64,000 nt of DNA from JAJEFO01 sp965214325 (GCA_965214325.1 CBDCBG010000006.1:3906001-3970000); one strand, 5' to 3'; counted from the stretch's first letter, positions 18,401-27,063 are shown. The notes: a model not told the origin generated them from the letters alone. Program-made: numbers and translations.

Positions 18401-19114
18401 CTACCCTCCGAGGAATGAGCGGCGAACCTCCGGATCCGCCAGCAATGCCTTGCCGGTATCGGTGAAGGCATTCCGCCCCTGCACCATGACATAGCCCCTG
18501 TCCGCGATCTCAAGGGCCTGCCGCGCGTTCTGCTCCACCATCAGGACCGAGATGCCGGTTCTTGCCACCTCAATGATCCTGTCGAACAGTTCGTCCATGA
18601 CGACGGGGCTGACGCCTGCGGTCGGCTCATCCAGCATCAGGACCCTGGGCTGGGTCATCAGCGCGCGGCCGACGGCCACTTGCTGGCGCTGCCCGCCGGA
18701 CAGTTCGCCCGCCGTCTGGCGGCGTTTTTCCCTCAGGGCAGGGAAGAGTTCATAAACCTGCGCCATGGTTCCCGAAATGTCGTCACGTCTCAGGAAGGCT
18801 CCCATTTCAAGGTTCTCTTCGACCGTCAGCGACGTGAAGGTGTTGGAGGTCTGCGGCACGAAGGCCATTCCCCTTGCCACCCGGTCCTGCGGGCCAAGAT
18901 GCGAGATGTCCTCGCCGCCGAGCCTGACCGAGCCTTCATGGAGATCCAGCATTCCGAAGACCGCCTTCATTGCCGTCGACTTGCCCGCGCCGTTCGGACC
19001 GACGATCACCGCGATCTTGCCCTTGTTCACCGAAATGGTGCATGAGTGGAGGATATCCACACCACGGCCGTAGCCGCCGCTCAAGGAATCGCCGATCAGG
19101 AAGGGATCACACAC
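18401..19114 (-). CDS. LIV-type ABC transporter ATPase (LivF-like)
   Basis: 237 residues from a GTG start. Walker A GPNGAGKS (about residues 39-46), signature LSGGQRQQV and Walker B VLMLDEPTAGVSP are intact. Length and the C-terminal SFLGG-type ending fit LivF. It lies between livG and livH on the same strand with gaps of about 145-170 bp, and would pair with LivG in the nucleotide-binding heterodimer. Confidence 0.92.
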   Translation of the reverse strand: MCDPFLIGDSLSGGYGRGVDILHSCTISVNKGKIAVIVGPNGAGKSTAMKAVFGMLDLHEGSVRLGGEDISHLGPQDRVARGMAFVPQTSNTFTSLTVEENLEMGAFLRRDDISGTMAQVYELFPALREKRRQTAGELSGGQRQQVAVGRALMTQPRVLMLDEPTAGVSPVVMDELFDRIIEVARTGISVLMVEQNARQALEIADRGYVMVQGRNAFTDTGKALLADPEVRRSFLGG

Positions 19115-19258
19115 GGCCCATCTCGTTGATCACCTGGCGGACATCAGCGTGCGCGTTCCGAATCTCTCGTGCGTCGCGGATGGTTCGCCCGTCAATTGGC
19201 GTCGAATTTGCCAGTGTGGCGGCGCAAGGCAACGCCGACGCGAACCCCGGCGAGAGCG

Positions 19259-20047
19259 TCATGCGCCGGCCTCCTCTTTCATCTTATTTTTCAGACCGGT
19301 GCCGAGGTAGGCTTCTATGACGTGTTCGTTCGCCTTGATCTGGTCGATCGTTCCCTCCGCCAGCACCTTGCCCTCCGCCATGCAGATGACCGGATCGCAG
19401 AGACGGCCGATGAAGTCCATGTCGTGTTCGATCATGCAGAAGGTGTAGCCGCGCTCCCTGTTCAATCGCAGGATCGCATCCCCGATCGTCCTGAGCAACG
19501 TGCGGTTCACGCCGGCGCCCACCTCGTCCAGAAAGACGACTTGGGCATCCACCATCATGGTGCGGCCTAGTTCAAGGAGCTTCTTCTGGCCTCCCGAGAG
19601 GTTTCCCGCCCTTTCGTCCTTCAAGTGGTCGATGGTCAGGAACTCCATCACCTTGTCGGCCTTCTTCCGGATCTCCTCTTCCTCCGCCCCGATCCGGTGG
19701 CGACCGATCCACGTGTTCCAGATTGTTTCGCCCTTCTGCTGGCCCGGAACCATCATCAGGTTTTCGCGGACGCTCATGGACGAGAACTCGTGGGCGATCT
19801 GAAACGTGCGGAGAAGCCCCTTGTGGAAGAGGTCATGAGGCGGAAGGCCGGTTATGTCCTCGCCGTTCATGAACACATGGCCGCTCGTCGGCGGCAAGGC
19901 TCCCGCGATCACGTTGAAGAGCGTCGTCTTGCCCGCGCCGTTTGGTCCGATCAGGCCGGTGATCGAACCTGGAGAAATCTCTAGGGTGACTCCGCCAACG
20001 GCATGAAATCCGCCGAAATGCTTGTGCAGGCCCTCGACCCTGATCAT
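19259..20047 (-). CDS. LIV-type ABC transporter ATPase (LivG-like)
   Basis: 262 residues. Walker A GPNGAGKTT (about 36-44), signature NLSGGQKKLLELGR, Walker B VVFLDEVGAGV and the C-terminal extension typical of LivG (IEAYLGTGL) are present. The usual Pro after the Walker B Glu is replaced by Val (LDEVGAG), as in some family members. It is separated from the binding-protein gene by a terminator-like hairpin. Confidence 0.92.
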   Translation of the reverse strand: MIRVEGLHKHFGGFHAVGGVTLEISPGSITGLIGPNGAGKTTLFNVIAGALPPTSGHVFMNGEDITGLPPHDLFHKGLLRTFQIAHEFSSMSVRENLMMVPGQQKGETIWNTWIGRHRIGAEEEEIRKKADKVMEFLTIDHLKDERAGNLSGGQKKLLELGRTMMVDAQVVFLDEVGAGVNRTLLRTIGDAILRLNRERGYTFCMIEHDMDFIGRLCDPVICMAEGKVLAEGTIDQIKANEHVIEAYLGTGLKNKMKEEAGA

Positions 20048-20068
20048 GTCCGTTCCCAGATGAAAAAT

Positions 20069-20089
20069 GGCCCGGAACCGGTCCGGGCC
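20069..20089 (-). terminator. Terminator-like hairpin between livK and livG
   Basis: GGCCCGGA (20069-20076) and TCCGGGCC (20082-20089) form a perfect 8-bp stem with a 5-base loop. On the minus strand it is followed at once by ATTTTTC, the layout of an intrinsic terminator. Located after the binding-protein gene, it would end most transcripts there and let a fraction read into the ATPase and permease genes. Confidence 0.75.
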
Positions 20090-20103
20090 ACTTCCTTGCT
20101 GCG

Positions 20104-21300
20104 TTATCGGTACTTTATGGTTTCGATGCTGCCGCCCCTGACCTCGACCTGGCGGTAGTTGCCGGCCGATTCGCCGGGGCCGATCAGTTCGACCGCGCTG
20201 GCGCCGACATAGTCGACGTCGCCACCGTCGGCGAGGATCTGCAGAGCCTTGGCAAGCTCGCCGGGAAAGATCTCCTCGCCTGGAGCGTTGGCGACGTCCA
20301 TGATATTGTTCTTGAAATCGGCGGATTCCGCAGATCCGGCAGCCTGCATGGCCAGCATGATCAACGCTGCCGCATCATAGCTTTCACCGGAAAACGGCGA
20401 AGTGGCGCTGAAGGCGTCTCCCGCAAGATCTGCGTACCTTGCCGCTCCGGGGCTGTCGGTGCCCGGGTGCTGGCCGGTCGAGCCGTCGATTTCGCTGCCG
20501 AAGCTGTCCGTCAAGGTCTCCGAGATCATGCCGTCAGGAAGGTGAAATGTGTCGAACGCACCGGAATCAAGCGCCGCCCGGATGATGCCGGATCCGCCCT
20601 GGTCGACATAGCCCGCAACGACCAGGCGCTGGCCGCCGGCGGAAGCCAGGGCGCCGACCTCTGCCGAATAGTCACCCTTGCCGTCTTCGTGCGCGGCATT
20701 GATCGTGACCTTGCCCCCGTCGGCCTCGAAAGCGGCCTGGAAGCTGTCGGCCAGACCCTTGCCGTAGTCGTTGTTGGTGTAGGTCACCGCAACTTCCTCG
20801 ATGCCCAGTTCCATGAGGATTTCCGTCATCACGACGCCTTGGCGCGCATCGGACGGTGCGGTCCGGAAGAAAAGGCCGTTGTCCTCGTTGTTCTGATGGC
20901 TGAGGCCCGGTGAGGTTGCCGAGGGCGAAACCATCACGATACCGTTTGGCAGGGCCACGTTTTCCAGGATCGCGCCCGTGACACCCGAGCAGTCCCCGCC
21001 CACGATGGCCTTGACGCCATCGCTGGTGATCTGCTGTTCGGCGACGGAGGTCGCGGCCGCCGAGTCGATGCAGGTGGAGTCGCCGCGGACCGGTGTCACC
21101 GTGGAACCGTCCAGCAGAAGTCCGGAATCGCTGACCTCCTTCATTGCAAGTTCGGCTCCGTCCGCCATTGGCGGCGTCAGCGATTCGATCGGGCCGGTGA
21201 AGCCGACGATAATGCCAATCTTGATTTCCGAATGGCCGCTGGCAAAGGCCGCGCCTGCAAGAAACGCAGACGCGACGGAAGCAACAAGCATCCTCTTCAT
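20104..21300 (-). CDS. LIV-type ABC transporter substrate-binding protein
   Basis: 398 residues. The start at 21300 has a GGGGAAC ribosome-binding site and gives a clean signal peptide (MKRMLVASVASAFLAGAAFA, then SGHSE), so it is periplasmic. The mature part has the Leu/Ile/Val-binding fold: IKIGIIVGFTGPIES at its start, a GGDCSGVTGAI segment and a YTNNDYGKGLADSF segment. The ligand may be an amino acid, amide or aromatic compound; the sequence alone does not say. First gene of the operon. Confidence 0.92.
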   Translation of the reverse strand: MKRMLVASVASAFLAGAAFASGHSEIKIGIIVGFTGPIESLTPPMADGAELAMKEVSDSGLLLDGSTVTPVRGDSTCIDSAAATSVAEQQITSDGVKAIVGGDCSGVTGAILENVALPNGIVMVSPSATSPGLSHQNNEDNGLFFRTAPSDARQGVVMTEILMELGIEEVAVTYTNNDYGKGLADSFQAAFEADGGKVTINAAHEDGKGDYSAEVGALASAGGQRLVVAGYVDQGGSGIIRAALDSGAFDTFHLPDGMISETLTDSFGSEIDGSTGQHPGTDSPGAARYADLAGDAFSATSPFSGESYDAAALIMLAMQAAGSAESADFKNNIMDVANAPGEEIFPGELAKALQILADGGDVDYVGASAVELIGPGESAGNYRQVEVRGGSIETIKYR

Positions 21301-21509
21301 GACAGTTCCCCTTTTTGCTTTGGATCCAGGTTCTGCATGCAACCCTACAGTCAGAGAGGATTGTTTGGAAGGAGGCAGAAACCCCGGCATCCGGAACGGC
21401 AGGCCGTCGTCGGAGCGCGAAGCCTCGAGGCTGGCATGGGTGACGCGTCCGCACCCTTGTCGCGCCTGCCGTGAGCCGGGCCGATGCTTCCGGACCGGGT
21501 CTTCCAAGA

Positions 21510-22016
21510 TCAATCGAACAGGCCGTCCGGAGGGTCGATCACAATGCAGCCGTCCTCCAGGTCGATGGTGGGCACGTTTGCGCGGGTCAGCGGCAGGAGG
21601 GTGCCCGGCCCGGATTTGGCCTGACGTATCTCCAGCAAGTCTCCGGCACCGAAGTCAAGGACTGCGGCGACCCTGCCGATTTCGCTTCCATCGGTGTCGC
21701 GGGCCAGGAGGCCGACGAGGTCGGTGTTGTAGAATTCGTCCTCCGGCAGTTCGGGCAGGCGGTTTCGAGCAACATGCAGCCTCGTGCCGCGAAGGGCGCC
21801 TGCTTCCTCCTTCGTGGCCACTCCGGAAAGACGGCCGACGAATCCGTTCCTGAACGGGCGCAGAAGTTGCAGATCCCACGTGCTCGCCCCGTCCTCGGAC
21901 GACAGCGGACCGTAGGATGCGATGGATTCGGGTTCCGCGCAGAAGCTCTTGAGTCGCACCTCTCCCGCGACACCGAATGCACCCGCGACCACGCCGACAC
22001 AGATCCGTTCCTTCAT
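21510..22016 (-). CDS. rimM: Ribosome maturation factor RimM
   Basis: 168 residues, normal for RimM, which assists 30S head assembly through S19. The N-terminal domain begins ICVGVVAGAFGVAGEVRLKS and the C-terminal PRC-barrel is recognisable from EFYNTDLVGLLARD. The start at 22016 is chosen because similarity begins there; the frame stays open upstream without support. It follows rpsP in the standard order, but trmD and rplS, which usually come next, are absent and the LIV operon follows instead. Confidence 0.92.
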   Translation of the reverse strand: MKERICVGVVAGAFGVAGEVRLKSFCAEPESIASYGPLSSEDGASTWDLQLLRPFRNGFVGRLSGVATKEEAGALRGTRLHVARNRLPELPEDEFYNTDLVGLLARDTDGSEIGRVAAVLDFGAGDLLEIRQAKSGPGTLLPLTRANVPTIDLEDGCIVIDPPDGLFD

Positions 22017-22132
22017 TGTGCAGCGGCCAATCCGGCGCCCCTTGGCTTGAGCGGGCCTGCCCGAAGCGCCTGCCCGCCATGACCGACGCGGGCGCAAGGT
22101 GCAGGCATCAAGGCAGGCAGGCCGGGCATGTC

Positions 22133-22705
22133 CTACTCGGCCTTCGGCTCTTCGGATGCGTCCGTCTCGGGTGATGCCGCGTCCGCTGGGTCCGCTTCCG
22201 GATCGCCCTTCGATTCCGCCCTTGCCGCCTCTTCGGTGTTCGCCGATTCCGCTTGGGCACCGGCTCCGGCATCCGTGGCGACGGCCTCCTCGGCATTCGC
22301 TTTCGGCGCTTCCGCCGCATTGGCGTCTTCAGCCCTCAAGTCTTCGCTTCCCGCGTCCTGCGATGCTGCTGCTTCGCTTGCGGCATTCGCTTCAGCGCGT
22401 TCCCGGGCCTTCTTGCGGGGCTTGGCCTTCTCCGGATTGCCGCGCTCCTTCTTGTCGAGAACGCCCGCGGCCTCCAGGAAACGCGAGACGCGGTCGGTCG
22501 GCCTTGCGCCCTGGTCCATCCAGTAGTTGATGCGCTCGAGGCTCATCTTGACACGTTCCGCACTGTCCTTGGGCAGGAGCGGATTGTAGGTGCCCAGCTT
22601 TTCGATGAAGCGGCCATCGCGGGGCATGCGGCTGTCGGCAGCAACGATGCGGTAGAAAGGGCGTTTCTTCGTTCCACTCCGGGCGAGGCGAATTTTCATT
22701 GCCAT
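22133..22705 (-). CDS. rpsP: 30S ribosomal protein S16 with long acidic C-terminal tail
   Basis: 190 residues. The first 85 or so are a canonical S16 (MAMKIRLARSGTKKRPFYRI, then DGRFIEKLGTYNPL). After a basic linker near residue 90-105 there is an Ala/Glu-rich low-complexity tail of roughly 85 residues. Alphaproteobacterial S16 proteins often carry tails, but this one is long and strongly acidic, probably disordered and exposed on the 30S surface. It precedes rimM. Confidence 0.93.
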   Translation of the reverse strand: MAMKIRLARSGTKKRPFYRIVAADSRMPRDGRFIEKLGTYNPLLPKDSAERVKMSLERINYWMDQGARPTDRVSRFLEAAGVLDKKERGNPEKAKPRKKARERAEANAASEAAASQDAGSEDLRAEDANAAEAPKANAEEAVATDAGAGAQAESANTEEAARAESKGDPEADPADAASPETDASEEPKAE

Positions 22706-22723
22706 GGTGTTGGTCCTTCTGGT

Positions 22724-23020
22724 CTAGTTCTGGATTTTCTTGTGGTGCTGGATGACTTCCTCGATGATGAACGCGAGGAGCTTCTTCGCGAATTCGGGAT
22801 CAAGGCTTGCTTCCTTTGCAAGCCTTTCGAGGCGCTTGATCTGTTCTGCCTCACGGGACTTGTCGGCGGGCGGGAGCTTGTGCGCCGCCTTGAGCTTGCC
22901 GACGGTCTGGGTGCAGGCGAAACGCTCGGCAAGGGTGTAGACGAGAATTGTGTCAAGCCGGTCTATCGTTGCCCGGTGCGATGCAAGGATCTCGGCGGCT
23001 CGCTTCACGGCGTCGGTCAT
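22724..23020 (-). CDS. Chorismate mutase (AroQ type)
   Basis: 98 residues, an all-helical AroQ-class chorismate mutase, which rearranges chorismate to prephenate for Phe and Tyr synthesis. The pattern is typical: I-D-R-L-D in helix 1, VGKLKA with the active-site Lys, and a DKSREAEQIKRL stretch before the last helices. The start at 23020 has AGGAG upstream. It is placed directly before rpsP, as in Rhodobacteraceae. Confidence 0.88.
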   Translation of the reverse strand: MTDAVKRAAEILASHRATIDRLDTILVYTLAERFACTQTVGKLKAAHKLPPADKSREAEQIKRLERLAKEASLDPEFAKKLLAFIIEEVIQHHKKIQN

Positions 23021-23087
23021 TCGGGCTCCTTTCGGAGGGTCTTGCGAATTCCGGAATCGCCGGGGCGCCGCATTGCGGAATCCGGTC

Positions 23088-23663
23088 TCATGACGCCTCC
23101 CTGTCCTGTTTGGCGTGGCGGTACACGACGTTTCCCCTTGGCCATTCCCTCGGCGTATCCTCGACGGCGCCAAGGCGCTTGGCCAAGGCGATGGATCGGG
23201 AGTTCTTGCCGGCGATGTAGCTGACGAACGTTTGAAGATTGAGGGTGTTGAACGCCCAGTCGCGTGCCGCCGCCGCCGCTTCCGTGGCAAATCCCTGACC
23301 TTCGGCATCCTCCAGAAACAGGTAGCCTAGCTCGATCTCGACATCACCGGGCTCCAGCCCCAGGAGCACAAACCCCAGGAGGTTGCCCTTGGCCGTCCCC
23401 GTCACGGCCCAGCCGCCGTGGCCGTGGAGCGCCCACCCGGCACTCAAGGCAATGAAGTCAGACCACGCTTCCTCGCGCGAAAGCGGGCCTCCGGCAAAGC
23501 GGCCATGGTCCGTGCACAATATGGACGCGTAACCCGGAAAGTCTTCCAGCCGCACCGCGCGAAGGATCAGGCGACCGGTGCGGATGACCGGCACGTTCGC
23601 GGCGAAGGCGTGCGCGATGCCGATTGCCGGACCAGGCGTTGGCTCTTCATGTCTCGAGGTCAT
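23088..23663 (-). CDS. GNAT-family N-acetyltransferase
   Basis: 191 residues from ATG 23663, the first Met that leaves a normal GNAT start; the frame stays open further up. The TGRLILRAVRLEDF opening, the VEIELGYLF strand and the EGQGFATEA acetyl-CoA loop define a RimJ/RimL-like enzyme. It probably acetylates a protein N-terminus or small amine, substrate unknown. It lies between ffh and the chorismate mutase gene. Confidence 0.85.
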   Translation of the reverse strand: MTSRHEEPTPGPAIGIAHAFAANVPVIRTGRLILRAVRLEDFPGYASILCTDHGRFAGGPLSREEAWSDFIALSAGWALHGHGGWAVTGTAKGNLLGFVLLGLEPGDVEIELGYLFLEDAEGQGFATEAAAAARDWAFNTLNLQTFVSYIAGKNSRSIALAKRLGAVEDTPREWPRGNVVYRHAKQDREAS

Positions 23664-23809
23664 CGCGTGCCTGCAGGGTCCTGCGGGCGACAGGTCCTGC
23701 GGACGACAGTCCTGCGGGCCGACCATTCTTGAATCCGCGCCTTCGGCCAGGACGCGTTGCGGCGCGAGGACGCGCTTCCGGAAACGGAGCAGCGGGGACC
23801 GGGCCCGGC

Positions 23810-25300
23810 TCACTGCTTCTTCCCAAGTCCTGAGAGCCCCGGCGGGAACCGGGCACCTGAATCGCCGCCAAGACCACCGGGCAGCCGGCTCAGCTGCCGT
23901 TGTGCAGCCTCGATTTCCGTCTTGCCGGGCATGCCGCCCGCCATGGCTCCGCCGCCGCCGGCAAGCCCGCCGAGCTGGCCCATCATGCCCTTCTTGCCCA
24001 TGCGACCGACCTTTTTCATCATGTCGGACATCTGGCGGTGCATCTTCAGCAGCCTGTTGAGATCGGACACTTCAAGCCCTGCACCAGCGGCGACGCGCTT
24101 CTTTCGTGACGCTTGCAGGATTCGCGGGTTGGCGCGTTCCCGCCTGGTCATGGAATCGATCAAGGCGATCTGCTGGCGGATCACGCGGTCATCGATCCCG
24201 GCCCCTTCGATCTGCGCCTTCATCTTCCCCATTCCCGGCATCATCCCCATGATGCCCGACATGCCTCCCATATCGACCATCTGCGAGAGCTGGCCCTTGA
24301 GGTCGTTCATGCTGAACTGGCCTTTCTGGAAGCGCTTCATCATCCGCTCGGCCTGTTCGGCCTCGACGGTTTCCTGGGCCCTTTCGACCAGGGAGACGAT
24401 GTCGCCCATGCCCAGGATGCGGCCCGCGACCCGATCGGGCTCGAAAGTCTCCATGGCATCCAGCTTTTCGCCGGTGCCGACGAATCGGATGGGCTTGCCC
24501 GTGACCGCGCGCATGGAAAGGGCGGCACCACCGCGCCCGTCGCCGTCCATCCTGGTCAGGATGACGCCCGTCACGCCGATCTTGCCGTCGAACTCGGCGG
24601 CCACGTTGACAGCGTCCTGGCCCGTCAGGCCGTCGGCGACCAGAAGCGTTTCGCGCGGGCTTGCCACGTCGCGGACGGCTGCGGCCTGGGCAACCAGTTC
24701 CTGGTCGATGTGGAGGCGGCCGGCCGTGTCGAGCATGTAGGCATCGTAGCCGCCCAGGGTTGCCTGCAGCTTTGCGCGCCTGGCAATTGCAACCGGATCC
24801 TCGCCCTTCACGATGGGCAGCGTCTGGATGCCGATCTGCCTGCCCAGGATTGCAAGCTGTTCCATGGCTGCCGGCCGGTTCGTGTCGAGAGACGCCATGA
24901 GCACGCGCTTGCCGTCGCGTTCGGTGAGCCTCTTGGCAAGCTTGGCGGTGGTGGTTGTCTTGCCCGATCCTTGCAGGCCCAGCATCAGGATCGGTGCGGG
25001 CGGATCATCGACCTTGAGCGCGCCCGGATCCTCGCTTCCAGCGAGCACGCGAACAAGTTCGTCGTGGACGATCTTTATGACCTGCTGGCCTGGCGTGACC
25101 GACTTCGTGACCGTCTGGCCCGTGGCCTTTTCCTGCACGGCCTTCACGAAGTCGCGGGCGACGGGGAGCGACACATCGGCTTCGAGAAGTGCCACGCGCA
25201 CTTCGCGCAGCGCAGTCCGGACATCCTCGTCCGAGAGGGCACCCTGCCTCGTGAGCCGGTCGAGTACACCCGAAAGTCGCCCTGACAGATTCTCGAACAA
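23810..25300 (-). CDS. ffh: Signal recognition particle protein Ffh
   Basis: 496 residues from TTG at 25300, preceded by GGAGATC; this gives the standard LFENLSGRL N-terminus, whereas the upstream ATG adds 14 unrelated residues. The NG GTPase domain has GLQGSGKTT (about 108-116), the DTAGRL motif and TRMDGDGRGG. The C-terminal M domain is methionine-rich (MMGMMPGMGKMKAQIEG region) and binds signal peptides and 4.5S RNA. A Gly/Met-rich tail ends the protein. Confidence 0.95.
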   Translation of the reverse strand: MFENLSGRLSGVLDRLTRQGALSDEDVRTALREVRVALLEADVSLPVARDFVKAVQEKATGQTVTKSVTPGQQVIKIVHDELVRVLAGSEDPGALKVDDPPAPILMLGLQGSGKTTTTAKLAKRLTERDGKRVLMASLDTNRPAAMEQLAILGRQIGIQTLPIVKGEDPVAIARRAKLQATLGGYDAYMLDTAGRLHIDQELVAQAAAVRDVASPRETLLVADGLTGQDAVNVAAEFDGKIGVTGVILTRMDGDGRGGAALSMRAVTGKPIRFVGTGEKLDAMETFEPDRVAGRILGMGDIVSLVERAQETVEAEQAERMMKRFQKGQFSMNDLKGQLSQMVDMGGMSGIMGMMPGMGKMKAQIEGAGIDDRVIRQQIALIDSMTRRERANPRILQASRKKRVAAGAGLEVSDLNRLLKMHRQMSDMMKKVGRMGKKGMMGQLGGLAGGGGAMAGGMPGKTEIEAAQRQLSRLPGGLGGDSGARFPPGLSGLGKKQ

Positions 25301-25404
25301 GTTTCGATCTCCAGCTCGCCGCTCTAATTCCGGCAGGCGCATGCCACTCCTGCCGCCCTTACGCCAAACACCCCCATGGGCGCAACGCGCTGATGGGGGG
25401 CGAT

Positions 25405-25442
25405 CCCTGAAATTTCAGGGACCGGGAGGTCGATGCTCCCGG
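25405..25442. repeat. Two adjacent inverted repeats upstream of ffh
   Basis: CCCTGAAATTTCAGGG (25405-25420) is a perfect 16-bp palindrome. One base later CCGGGAG (25422-25428) and CTCCCGG (25436-25442) form a 7-bp stem with a 7-base loop. They lie 105-142 bp upstream of the ffh start and left of the insertion element. They could be a regulator-binding site plus an RNA hairpin; no known family was recognised. Confidence 0.55.
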
Positions 25443-25488
25443 AAGCACCGGCCAAGTATTGCGTCGCGTGCGCGGCGTCAAGCGCGAA

Positions 25489-25497
25489 TGCAGCGGG
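25489..25497. repeat. Target site duplication, left copy
   Basis: TGCAGCGGG lies directly outside the left inverted repeat of the insertion sequence and is repeated exactly at 27252-27260. A perfect 9-bp duplication fixes the element ends and indicates a fairly recent, un-rearranged insertion. Confidence 0.85.
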
Positions 25498-25519
25498 GGG
25501 TGCACGCCAATTTTTTGGG

Positions 25520-26212
25520 TCAGGCTGCGGCGATCCGTTGAGCCTTCCAGAAAGCGAACTCTTCCCACCCTGAGTTTCCCCAGCAACATTTCAGTGCCAG
25601 CAGTGCGTTCGCGCCCCGCTTCGACCATTTGCATCCCGACTTCTTGAAGCGGGCGGCGACCATTTTCTTGCAACTGCCCTCGATTTGACCGCTTCCAATC
25701 TGCATGCCGCGCGCCCGGCACTCGTCGTGGCGCATTCTCCCCTTGTTCGAATCGAATTGGTCAATGCACTTCGCCACCGCCTTCCCTCGACCACGGTGCG
25801 GTCGCAGATCCGCCATGACGCGGCCAACTTTCCCGTCCAGCAGCTGGGCCTTGATTCCCGCCAGACGCGCCTTGCGCGCGAACACGCATCTGACCAGCAC
25901 CTTGAGGGCTTCGGACGCGCATTCGAGCGCGTGGAACACATCCAGGATGCAGGTCTTCCGCATGCCGGCAAGCAGCTCGTCGGCCACGTTGGTGATCCAG
26001 GCCGCGCCGTCGGAGATGAGAACCACCTCCTTGGCATTGCAGACGCCGTCCCGGCAAAGCTGCCGGTCAAGCCGGCCGGCGAACTCCGATGCCCGGCTGA
26101 TGCCGATCGAAGCGGCGCCGTCGATCAGGGCGCTCACCGTGTCGCTGCCCTCGTCCTTCGTCGGCTCGCCGGTCTTCGGGTTCGTGCCCACGGCAGTGAA
26201 GGTGACAATCAC
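25520..26212 (-). CDS. ISKra4-like transposase, C-terminal part
   Basis: 230 residues carrying the catalytic core remainder: VLISDGAAWITN (second catalytic Asp region), ILDVFHALE, and the IGSGQIEGSCKKMV motif with the late Glu. The frame continues upstream of its first Met with the missing REAK segment, so the true protein is made by joining it to the N-terminal frame across a -1 shift near 26,215-26,235. The apparent ATG at 26212 may not be a real start. Confidence 0.8.
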   Translation of the reverse strand: MIVTFTAVGTNPKTGEPTKDEGSDTVSALIDGAASIGISRASEFAGRLDRQLCRDGVCNAKEVVLISDGAAWITNVADELLAGMRKTCILDVFHALECASEALKVLVRCVFARKARLAGIKAQLLDGKVGRVMADLRPHRGRGKAVAKCIDQFDSNKGRMRHDECRARGMQIGSGQIEGSCKKMVAARFKKSGCKWSKRGANALLALKCCWGNSGWEEFAFWKAQRIAAA

Positions 26213-27063
26213 CTTCGCCTCCCGGTCTTGGCCGAGCCGTCCTCCTGCTTGCCCTTCACGCCCTCCGTCTCGCTCCGGCGCATCGGGACGCCGGTGCCGT
26301 CGGCCTCGATGCAGGCCCGTTCCGCGGCAGGCCTTCCCTCCTCGACGACGTCCCGCTCAAACCGCCGGGTTTCCTCGCCGGGTTCCAGGGTCCGTCGCCG
26401 CAGCGTTGTCGCGGGAACCTTCACCCCGGCAAGGTTGCGCAACTTGCGGGACGCCTCCTCGAGGCCGTCCGAGACCACGGCGTCGGCCACGACGCTCGCC
26501 GCGCCCGGCGCGGCCGTCCGCCCCTCCAGCCCGAGGGCGCGGTCCAGGGGGAAGAGGCCGGAACCGCAGTCCCGGCAGCGGCAATGCGTCCGCCCGGCCT
26601 CCACGGGCCCCGGACGCGAGGCAAGGGACTTGCCGGTCTTCCGGTGCCGTTCCACCGGCTTGCCGCATTCCGTGCGGACGGGCGTCGGAAGCTCCGCGCC
26701 GACCCGTTCAAGCAGCGACTTGTACATTGCAGCACCGCTGGATTGCGTCACGTCCCGGATCGCGATCTCGATGCCGTCGAGGTCCGCGACCTCCTTGCCG
26801 CCCAGATCGCTCTCCAACTTCGGGGCCAGGTCCGCGAAGCCCGAATGCGCCGCCGCCTCGAACGCGGCCATGGATGACGCAGCCTGCCCGGCGGACGGAA
26901 CGTCGCGGCTCCGGACTTCGCCGCCCTCAAGCCAGTACTCCGTGGAAACGCCGCCACTCTCGCAAACGATCCGGTGTTTCCCCGAACCCTTCCGGGCCAG
27001 ATCCTTCAGGGATGCCGCCACATCCGGATCATGGGACCCCGGCTCATTGTCACTGCCGCACAC
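26209..27063 (-). CDS. ISKra4-like transposase, N-terminal part
   Basis: 284 residues from GTG 27063. It has a Cys-rich zinc-binding region (CRCRDCG) and the ERACIEADGTGVPMRR motif holding the first catalytic Asp, followed by GVKGKQEDGSAKT, after which family members continue with REAK. Here the frame instead runs GRRR and stops, overlapping the second part by 4 bases. Either one base has been lost or a -1 programmed frameshift is used; no classic A-rich slippery site is visible. Confidence 0.8.
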   Translation of the reverse strand: MCGSDNEPGSHDPDVAASLKDLARKGSGKHRIVCESGGVSTEYWLEGGEVRSRDVPSAGQAASSMAAFEAAAHSGFADLAPKLESDLGGKEVADLDGIEIAIRDVTQSSGAAMYKSLLERVGAELPTPVRTECGKPVERHRKTGKSLASRPGPVEAGRTHCRCRDCGSGLFPLDRALGLEGRTAAPGAASVVADAVVSDGLEEASRKLRNLAGVKVPATTLRRRTLEPGEETRRFERDVVEEGRPAAERACIEADGTGVPMRRSETEGVKGKQEDGSAKTGRRR

